Below the pieces are notes generated by a model. That model searched no databases and was not told the origin of the DNA. It saw nothing but the letters and a program-made list of their open reading frames with translations. This document shows positions 1 through 8,994 of a stretch of DNA of 8,994 nt, piece by piece. The stretch spans positions 1 through 8,994 of the forward strand of contig VEPF01000011.1 of the NCBI GenBank assembly GCA_012027055.1, given 5' to 3'. The position numbers were made by a program, and so were the translations under genes. The DNA comes from Gemmatimonadota bacterium (lineage in GTDB: Bacteria; Gemmatimonadota; Gemmatimonadetes; Longimicrobiales; RSA9). Within the stretch, counting starts at the first letter, position 1; every line of letters begins with the position of its first letter.

Positions 1-172
1 CGTGGAGCTCGCGCACGGCTTCCCCGCCGAGACCCTCGCCGGCATCGGCGCCATGGGCTACCAGCCCACCACCGCCGCCGGCTACGCCCGCGTCTACCTG
101 ATCGCGCGCTACCGGGACCGCTGGATCGCCGTCGCCGACCCGCGCCACGACGGAGGCGCCGCCGGCTACTGA
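1..172 (+). CDS. ggt: Gamma-glutamyltransferase, C-terminal end (partial)
   Basis: The last 56 codons of a gene that begins before the window; the reading frame starts at base 2 and stops with TGA at 170-172. The visible tail contains GFPAETLAGIGAMGY, then a strand-rich stretch, and ends ADPRHDGGAAGY. This matches the end of the small (catalytic) subunit of gamma-glutamyltransferases, where a 'G..E.L..LG.MGH' helix is followed by a near-terminal 'G.sDPR.dG.A.GY'. The family cleaves gamma-glutamyl bonds, for example in glutathione, and is usually exported and self-processed at an internal threonine. The catalytic threonine, signal peptide and large subunit lie outside the window and cannot be checked. 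The gene converges on the fmdB-like gene, with 136 bp between the two stops. The call rests on the C-terminal motif alone, but that motif is distinctive. Confidence 0.75.
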   Translation, partial: VELAHGFPAETLAGIGAMGYQPTTAAGYARVYLIARYRDRWIAVADPRHDGGAAGY

Positions 173-276
173 CGCGCCCGGCTCGCGGGAGACGTGCTCA
201 TTTCCGTTTTGCTGTGGGAGATCGGGGCGAGGCCATGGCAGGAACGGCCGACGCCTGAGCTGCAGAGATGATTCTA

Positions 277-304
277 GGGCGCGACCACGACCGTGGCCGC
301 GCCC
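277..304 (-). terminator. Hairpin terminator downstream of the fmdB-like gene
   Basis: A 12-position stem (277-288 with 293-304) closes a 4-base loop. On the + strand it carries one A-C mismatch (284/297). In the - strand transcript the same position becomes a G-U wobble, so all 12 positions pair. It begins 4 bases after the stop of the - strand gene, the expected place for a terminator of that gene. The bases after it on the - strand (TAGAATCATCT) are only moderately T-containing, so it is not a textbook U-tract terminator. It may also block + strand read-through from the gamma-glutamyltransferase gene. Confidence 0.6.
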
Positions 305-308
305 ACTG

Positions 309-542
309 TCAGTTCATGCAGGCGCCGCCACCGCAACAGGGACCGTGACCGCCTTCGCAAGCCGGCGCCGCGGCCGCCGCCCTCGCGCTCGCGCCGCCCA
401 CCCCCCCCGTCACCGACATCACCAGCATGGTCTCGCCGCTCGTGCACGCCGGACACGCCGGCGCGCTCAGCCGGTCGGCGGTCTTCCGCATCCGCTCGAA
501 GCGCGCGCCGCACTCGCGGCATGCGTACTCGTACAGGGGCAT
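309..542 (-). CDS. FmdB-family zinc-ribbon protein
   Basis: A 77-residue protein starting MPLYEYACRECGARFE, the hallmark of the FmdB/CxxC_CXXC_SSSS zinc-ribbon family. Two CxxC pairs (C8/C11 and C30/C33) should hold one zinc ion. The remaining C-terminal tail (about residues 45-77) is rich in Gly, Ala and Cys (C62, C69, C70, C75 plus H66), where family members usually have a Gly/Ser-rich low-complexity tail. The family is named after a putative regulator of formamidase in Methylophilus. Most members have no proven function, so DNA, RNA or protein binding through the ribbon is only inference. The ATG start is supported by GGAGG about 10 bases upstream (553-557) and by a second purine run (546-550) 3 bases upstream. 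The gene is single, divergent from the GMC oxidoreductase and followed by a strong hairpin. A longer + strand frame overlapping it in antisense is judged non-coding. Confidence 0.85.
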   Translation of the reverse strand: MPLYEYACRECGARFERMRKTADRLSAPACPACTSGETMLVMSVTGGVGGASARAAAAAPACEGGHGPCCGGGACMN

Positions 543-562
543 GTACTCCCGTCCTCCGTCCT

Positions 563-578
563 GCCCGGCAGGCCGGGC
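563..578. promoter_or_regulatory. Perfect inverted repeat in divergent spacer (possible operator or UTR hairpin)
   Basis: GCCCGGC-AG-GCCGGGC is a perfect 7-bp inverted repeat with a 2-base centre. It lies in the 67-bp spacer between the divergent fmdB-like gene (start 542) and the GMC oxidoreductase gene (start 610), about 20 bases upstream of the fmdB-like ATG. The position suits an operator shared by two divergent promoters. Short GC palindromes are common by chance at this base composition, however, and a 2-base loop makes a poor RNA hairpin. I could not identify convincing -10/-35 boxes around it. Confidence 0.25.
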
Positions 579-609
579 GTCGTTTCCAGAACTGCATGAC
601 GATACAGCT

Positions 610-1974
610 ATGAAGACCCCGACGCAACCGCCACGCCCACGTTATGTTGCTCCCATGGTACCGGTGGTGCGGACGGATGTGTGCGTGGTCGGATCGGGGC
701 CCGGCGGGGCCGCGGTGGCGCGTGCGCTGGCGCGCGCCGGCCGCCGGGTGCTGCTGCTGGAGCGGGGTCGGGACTGGCGGGCCAATCGCCTCTACGGCAC
801 CTACCCGGGCGCGCTGCGTTATGCCGATCGGCACGCGCTGCTGTTCACGCGCGAAGGCCTGAACATCGTACGTCCCCTGATGCTCGGCGGCGCCACCTCG
901 ATGTTCGCCGGCTGCGCCGCTCCGCCGCTGCCATGGTGGCGCGAGCGTTACGGCATCGACATCGACGCCGACGCCGCGGCCTTCGCGGCGGAGCTCGGCG
1001 TCGCGCCGCTCCCGCCGGAGCTGCGCGGCGAGGCTTCCACGCGCGTGGCCGCGGCGGCGGGCGAGCTGGGCATGGAGTGGGTCCCGCAGGACAAGTTCAT
1101 ACGGTTCGGCGGTGGCTTCCGTTGCGGTGCCCACTGCCTGCTGGGCTGCCGCTGCGGGGCCAAGTGGAATGCGGCCGAGCTGGTGGACCAGGCGCGGGCC
1201 GCCGGTGCGGAGCTGTGGACGCGGGCGCGGGTCGCACAGGTGCTACGGGAAGGTGACGTCGCCATCGGCGTGACCGGCCGGCATGCCGGCTGCACGTTCA
1301 CGGTCCATGCCGATACCACGATCCTGGCGGCGGGCGGCCTGGGCACGCCGGAGATCCTGCGGGCCAGCGGCTTCGCCGGGGCCGGCCGGGGCCTGGCGCT
1401 GGACACGACCGTGATGGTGTACGGTCACGCGCCCGGCCGCCCGGGGCAGGGCGGCGACCCGCCCATGACCTGGAGCCATCCGGACCCGGCGCTGGGCGTG
1501 CTCTACGCCACGCTCATCGATCCCTGGCTGCTGTACCCGATCATCACCGCGCTCAAGGGACCGGCCTATCCGCTGACCTGGCGGCGCTGGGGCAGCACGC
1601 TGGGCGTGATGATCAAGCTCACGGATGAGGTGAGCGGTGGCATCGACGAGCGCGGGCGGGTGTCCAAGGGTCTCACCGCCCGGGACCGCGAGCGGCTGGG
1701 GCAGGCGGATGCGGTGGCCGGGCGCATCCTGCGACGGGCCGGGTGCCGGCCGGACACCATCTTCACCACGCCGTTGCGCGGCACCCATCCCTCCGCCACG
1801 GTGCGCATCGGCGACCTGCTCGACACTGAGCTCCGGACCGGGTTGCGGGGGCTCTACGTGTGTGATGCGAGTGTGTTCCCGGAAGCACTCGGTCGTCCCA
1901 CCGTCCTCACCATCCTGGCCCTCGCCCGCCGCCTGGCGCGCACGCTGGCCGCACCCGCCGGCGGGCGGGCCTGA
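610..1974 (+). CDS. GMC-type FAD-dependent oxidoreductase
   Basis: A 454-residue flavoenzyme of the glucose-methanol-choline family. The N-terminal Rossmann FAD site is VVGSGPGGAAVARAL (residues 26-40), followed by ERG at 51-53, where the acidic residue binds the FAD ribose. Further family segments are LGGATS (92-97), the cysteine-rich CGAHCLLGCRCGAK (172-185), and AAGGLGTPEILRASG (240-254). The C-terminal segment contains GTHPSATVRIG (391-401) with the likely catalytic His393, then GLYVCDASVFPEALGRPTVL (414-433). The second active-site residue (His/Asn before 'P..TI' in classical members) is not evident, because the sequence reads GRPTVLTI. Substrate unknown: probably an alcohol, sugar or sterol-like compound, with FAD accepting hydride. 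The ATG at 610 was chosen because the longer open frame (from 427) runs antisense over the fmdB-like gene and has no family similarity. No clear Shine-Dalgarno sequence precedes 610 or the alternative ATG at 655. No signal peptide or membrane segment is evident. The stop lies 3 bp before lhr, suggesting one operon. Confidence 0.85.
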   Translation: MKTPTQPPRPRYVAPMVPVVRTDVCVVGSGPGGAAVARALARAGRRVLLLERGRDWRANRLYGTYPGALRYADRHALLFTREGLNIVRPLMLGGATSMFAGCAAPPLPWWRERYGIDIDADAAAFAAELGVAPLPPELRGEASTRVAAAAGELGMEWVPQDKFIRFGGGFRCGAHCLLGCRCGAKWNAAELVDQARAAGAELWTRARVAQVLREGDVAIGVTGRHAGCTFTVHADTTILAAGGLGTPEILRASGFAGAGRGLALDTTVMVYGHAPGRPGQGGDPPMTWSHPDPALGVLYATLIDPWLLYPIITALKGPAYPLTWRRWGSTLGVMIKLTDEVSGGIDERGRVSKGLTARDRERLGQADAVAGRILRRAGCRPDTIFTTPLRGTHPSATVRIGDLLDTELRTGLRGLYVCDASVFPEALGRPTVLTILALARRLARTLAAPAGGRA

Positions 1975-1977
1975 ACC

Positions 1978-6480
<4,503 letters not shown>

Positions 6481-6523
6481 GCCGCAGGCCCGATAGCGAC
6501 ACCGTTCCCCGCAGCGCGCGCCC

Positions 6524-6547
6524 GTCCGGAGCGGGGCTGCTCCGGAC
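6524..6547. terminator. Convergent-spacer hairpin, probable shared terminator
   Basis: GTCCGGAGC (6524-6532) and GCTCCGGAC (6539-6547) form a perfect 9-bp stem with a 6-base loop. It lies in the 72-bp spacer between the stops of lhr (6480, + strand) and ahcY (6553, - strand). It starts 5 bases after the ahcY stop in that gene's direction. On the + strand it is followed by a pyrimidine-rich TCTCCCT, but neither side has a true T-run. Position and symmetry suit a bidirectional terminator, perhaps of the weak-U-tract kind seen in GC-rich genomes. Confidence 0.55.
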
Positions 6548-6552
6548 TCTCC

Positions 6553-8034
6553 CTAGTACCGGTAATGGTCCGGCTTGTACGGCCCCTCGACCGGCACCCC
6601 GATGTAGGCGGCCTGCCGCTCCGTCAGCACCGTCAGGTTCGCCCCCAGTTTCTCCAGGTGAAGCCGCGCCACTTCTTCGTCCAGCTGCTTGGGCAATACG
6701 TACACCCGCTGCTCGTAGCGCGTCCCGTGCCGCCACAGCTCCAGCTGCGCCAGCCCCTGGTTCGAGAGGCTCGCCGACATCACGAACGACGGGTGTCCGG
6801 TCGCGCAGCCCAGGTTCAGCAGCCGCCCCTCCGCCAGGATCATCACGCTGTGCCCGTCCGGGAACCGGAACTCGTCGTACTGCGGCTTGATGTTGATCCG
6901 CTTGATGCCGGGCACCTTCCGGAGCCCGGCCATGTCGATCTCGTTGTCGAAGTGCCCGATGTTGCCGACGATGGCCTTGTCCTTCATCCGCGCCATGTGC
7001 TCAGCCGTGATCACGTCGCGGTTGCCGGTCGCCGTGATGGAGATGTCGGCCCGGTCGATGACGTTCTCCAGCATATCGACCTGGTAACCCTCCATGGCCG
7101 CCTGCAGCGCGCAGATCGGGTCGATCTCCGTCACCACCACGCGCGCGCCCTGGCCGCGCAGCGCCTGCGCGCACCCCTTGCCGACTTCGCCGAAGCCCAG
7201 CACCACCGCCACCTTGCCGCCGATCATCACGTCCGTCGCCCGGTTCAGCCCGTCCACCACCGAGTGCCGGCAACCGTAGATGTTGTCGAACTTGGACTTG
7301 GTCACCGAGTCGTTCACGTTGATGGCGGGGAAGCGCAGGCTGCCGGCCTTCTCCATCTCGTACAGCCGGTGCACGCCGGTGGTGGTTTCCTCGGAGACCC
7401 CGCGGATGTTGCCGGCTAGGCGCTCCCAGCGGGACGGGTCCGCGCGCTGGAGCCGGCGCAGCAGCTCCAGGATCACGCCCCACTCCTCGGGCTCGTTCTC
7501 CGCATCGAAGCCCGGCACCGCGCCCGCGCGCTCGAACTCCAGCCCCTTGTGCACCAGCAGCGTGGCATCGCCCCCGTCGTCCACGATCAGATCGGGGCCC
7601 GAGCCGTCCGGCCAGAGCAGCGCCTGCTCCGTGCACCACCAGTACTCCTCCAGCGTCTCGCCCTTCCAGGCGTAGACCGCGCACCCGCGCGGAGCCTCCG
7701 GCGTGCCGTCCGGCCCCACCGCCACCGCCGCGGCCGCATGGTCCTGTGTCGAGAAGATGTTGCAGGAGACCCAGCGTACGTCCGCACCCAGATCGCGCAG
7801 CGTCTCGATCAGCACTGCCGTCTGCACGGTCATGTGCAACGAGCCCATGACCTTCGCGCCGGCCAGCGGCTGCGTGTCCCGGTAGCGGGCGCGCAACGCC
7901 ATGAGACCGGGCATCTCCTGCTCCGCCAGCCGGATCTCGTGGCGACCCAGCTCCGCCAGCCCCAGGTCCGCCACCTTGAACGCCGGTCGCTCCGCACCCG
8001 TCCGCTTCGCCTCGCGCGCTACCATCGTGCTCAT
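6553..8034 (-). CDS. ahcY: Adenosylhomocysteinase (S-adenosyl-L-homocysteine hydrolase)
   Basis: A 493-residue cytosolic NAD-dependent enzyme that reversibly splits S-adenosylhomocysteine into adenosine and homocysteine, relieving product inhibition of methyltransferases and feeding the methionine cycle. Visible sites: substrate-binding HMTVQTA (68-74), [14 protein letters not shown] (90-103), [14 protein letters not shown] (151-164), SEETTTGVH (214-222), [13 protein letters not shown] (239-251, with catalytic-site Lys246 and Asp250), the NAD Rossmann motif GFGEVGKG (280-287), [10 protein letters not shown] (358-367), GHPSFVMS (413-420), and the conserved C-terminus KPDHYRY (487-493). By alignment with the human enzyme (432 residues) all key residues are present. 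The extra length is mostly the roughly 40-residue insert (about 160-200) of the long bacterial form, as in mycobacteria. The first of two near ATGs (8034 rather than 8025) is preferred because AAGGGAG lies 6 bases before it. The gene follows the ArsR-methyltransferase gene by 48 bp and is probably in the same operon; it ends TAG. Confidence 0.97.
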   Translation of the reverse strand: MSTMVAREAKRTGAERPAFKVADLGLAELGRHEIRLAEQEMPGLMALRARYRDTQPLAGAKVMGSLHMTVQTAVLIETLRDLGADVRWVSCNIFSTQDHAAAAVAVGPDGTPEAPRGCAVYAWKGETLEEYWWCTEQALLWPDGSGPDLIVDDGGDATLLVHKGLEFERAGAVPGFDAENEPEEWGVILELLRRLQRADPSRWERLAGNIRGVSEETTTGVHRLYEMEKAGSLRFPAINVNDSVTKSKFDNIYGCRHSVVDGLNRATDVMIGGKVAVVLGFGEVGKGCAQALRGQGARVVVTEIDPICALQAAMEGYQVDMLENVIDRADISITATGNRDVITAEHMARMKDKAIVGNIGHFDNEIDMAGLRKVPGIKRINIKPQYDEFRFPDGHSVMILAEGRLLNLGCATGHPSFVMSASLSNQGLAQLELWRHGTRYEQRVYVLPKQLDEEVARLHLEKLGANLTVLTERQAAYIGVPVEGPYKPDHYRY

Positions 8035-8040
8035 CCCGCT

Positions 8041-8047
8041 CTCCCTT
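8041..8047 (-). promoter_or_regulatory. Ribosome binding site of ahcY
   Basis: Read on the - strand, GGAAGGGAG followed by AGCGGG precedes the ATG at 8034. The AAGGGAG core (8041-8047) is 6 bases from that ATG, ideal spacing. This favours the start MSTMVARE over the internal methionine at residue 4. Confidence 0.7.
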
Positions 8048-8082
8048 CCTCGCCCATGAATGCGCAGCCCCGCCGGGGCCCG

Positions 8083-8994
8083 CTATCGCTTCACCGCCAC
8101 CGCCGAAAACAGCGGCGGCCCCTCCGCGCCGCGGCCCGGGGCCAGCTCGTGCCACCGGCTGCTCCCCAGTCCCGCTTCCTTCAGCCACTCCGTCAGCTGG
8201 ACCGCGCCGAAACCCTGCCACACGTGCCCCAGCCGCAAGCGGTACTCCTCCCGGCCGTGCGCTACCATGTCCACCACCAGCAGCCGCCCGCCCGGCTTCA
8301 GAATCCGCGCCGCCTCCGCCAGCGCCTGCGGCGGTTCCGGCACGTAGTGCAGCACCAGGATCAGCAGGGCGGCATCCACCGATCCGCTCTCCAGTGGCAG
8401 AGCCTCCAGCCGCGCCTCCCGCAACTCCACATTCCCCGCGCGCCCCAGCCGTCGCCTCGCTTCCCGCAGCTGTAAAGGCGACGCGTCCACCCCTACCACT
8501 CGCGCCACGTGCGCCGCCAGCACCGCCGTCACGATCCCCGTGCCGCAGCCCAGGTCCGCTACCGTCCATCCCGGGTCCAGCAGCGCCGGCACCGCCCGCA
8601 GCTCCACGTCCGGACCGAACAACCGCAGCCGTTCCGCATCCCACGTCGCCGACAGCCCGCCGAACACCCGCTCCAGCTCCGTCCGCCGCAGCTCGATCGC
8701 CCGCAAGGACCGCGCTTCGTCCGCCGCCGCTTCCGCCGACCCCTCCAGCTCCGGACGCACCGCCTGCCACAGCCGCTCCGCTGCCGCCTCCAGCCGCGCC
8801 AGCCGGTAGGACCGGCTCGTCCCCTCCGCCCGGCCCGCCACCCAGCCCTCACGCGACAGCACCCGCAGGTGCCGGCTCACCGTCGACTGCGGCAGCTCCA
8901 GCGCCGCGCACAGCTCGCCTACGCTCAGCTCGTGCCGCGCCAGCCCCAGCAGCCGCCGCGTCCGCGTCGCGTCCGCCCGCGCCCCCAGCCAGCC
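8083..8994 (-). CDS. ArsR-type HTH regulator fused to SAM-dependent methyltransferase (5' end missing)
   Basis: The visible 303 residues run open to the window edge; the true start lies outside, probably only a few codons away, because the first residues already match the start of an ArsR winged helix. A GTG at 8880 could act as a start but would cut through the recognition helix (QSTVSRHLRVL, visible residues 36-46), so it is rejected. The HTH domain covers about 8-68, with ADATRTRRLL, LSVGELCAAL and a wing ending GTSRSYRL. A helical linker (about 69-140) leads to a class I methyltransferase domain with SAM motif I VADLGCGTG (145-153), acidic VVGVDAS (166-172) for the ribose, a VDAALLILVLHYVPEP segment (206-221) and LKPGGRLLVVD (232-242). 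A final GHVWQGF / WLKEAGL segment (256-276) follows. The paired cysteines of metal-sensing ArsR proteins (ELCVCDL) are absent, as the sequence reads ELCAALEL. Placed 48 bp before ahcY, it may sense SAM or SAH and regulate the operon, like SahR; methyl transfer to an unknown substrate is the alternative. Confidence 0.88.
   Translation of the reverse strand, partial: GWLGARADATRTRRLLGLARHELSVGELCAALELPQSTVSRHLRVLSREGWVAGRAEGTSRSYRLARLEAAAERLWQAVRPELEGSAEAAADEARSLRAIELRRTELERVFGGLSATWDAERLRLFGPDVELRAVPALLDPGWTVADLGCGTGIVTAVLAAHVARVVGVDASPLQLREARRRLGRAGNVELREARLEALPLESGSVDAALLILVLHYVPEPPQALAEAARILKPGGRLLVVDMVAHGREEYRLRLGHVWQGFGAVQLTEWLKEAGLGSSRWHELAPGRGAEGPPLFSAVAVKR

Noticed and set aside
177..210. 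A CCCG/CGGG mini-hairpin followed by a T-rich stretch after the gamma-glutamyltransferase stop
   Set aside because: Only a 4-bp stem, and the T-rich part is over 10 bases away; too weak to call a terminator.
427..609. A 61-codon N-terminal extension of the GMC oxidoreductase
   Set aside because: It lies antisense to the fmdB-like gene, has no resemblance to GMC N-termini, and would place the FAD motif unusually far from the start.
8067..8079. A GCCCC-GCC-GGGGC hairpin between the regulator gene and ahcY
   Set aside because: A 5-bp all-GC stem expected by chance at this composition; no T-run, and it lies within a likely operon.
8035..8082. A possible SAH riboswitch before ahcY
   Set aside because: SAH riboswitches are found upstream of ahcY, but this 48-bp spacer is too short and shows no recognisable conserved core or pseudoknot.
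7001..8770. A 589-codon - strand frame across ahcY and the regulator gene
   Set aside because: A frame-shifted shadow of two real genes on the same strand; extremely Gly/Ala-rich and without motifs.
8083..8880. A GTG at 8880 as the start of the regulator-methyltransferase gene
   Set aside because: The frame stays open to the window edge and the upstream residues complete a good ArsR helix-turn-helix, so the GTG is an internal valine.

Overview
This is a high-GC bacterial chromosomal window with tightly packed genes and no mobile elements, CRISPR arrays, tRNAs or rRNAs that I can see. The GC-rich codon use, the full-length Lhr helicase and the long (bacterial/actinobacterial-type) S-adenosylhomocysteine hydrolase fit a high-GC lineage. 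Gemmatimonadota, Actinobacteria or a deltaproteobacterial-type group are all possible; I lean weakly to Gemmatimonadota, but nothing here fixes the phylum.

Layout, left to right. (1) 1-172, + strand: the C-terminal tail of a gamma-glutamyltransferase. (2) 309-542, - strand: a small FmdB-type zinc-ribbon protein with a strong hairpin (277-304) just past its stop. (3) A 67-bp divergent spacer with a perfect 7-bp inverted repeat (563-578). (4) 610-1974, + strand: a GMC-type FAD-dependent oxidoreductase, followed after only 3 bp by (5) 1978-6480, + strand: a full-length 1500-residue Lhr helicase. (6) A convergent spacer with a perfect 9-bp hairpin (6524-6547), a likely shared terminator. (7) 6553-8034, - strand: S-adenosylhomocysteine hydrolase (ahcY). 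(8) 8083-8994, - strand, running off the right edge: an ArsR-type winged-helix domain fused to a class I SAM-dependent methyltransferase domain, lying 48 bp upstream of ahcY in the same direction.

How they may work together. The right-hand pair is the most coherent unit. AhcY removes S-adenosylhomocysteine (SAH), the product and inhibitor of methyltransferases. The gene in front of it encodes a DNA-binding domain joined to a domain of the kind that binds SAM/SAH. This resembles the SahR idea (an ArsR-family, SAH-responsive regulator of methionine-cycle genes known in Proteobacteria) and suggests local feedback control of the SAM cycle. The GMC oxidoreductase and Lhr genes are probably co-transcribed and translationally coupled, though no biochemical link between them is obvious.

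Most of the window is recognisable housekeeping or repair-related material. I found no clear candidate for a wholly new system. The best leads are the regulator-methyltransferase fusion beside ahcY, the GMC-Lhr coupling, and the atypical active-site and cysteine motifs of the GMC protein.
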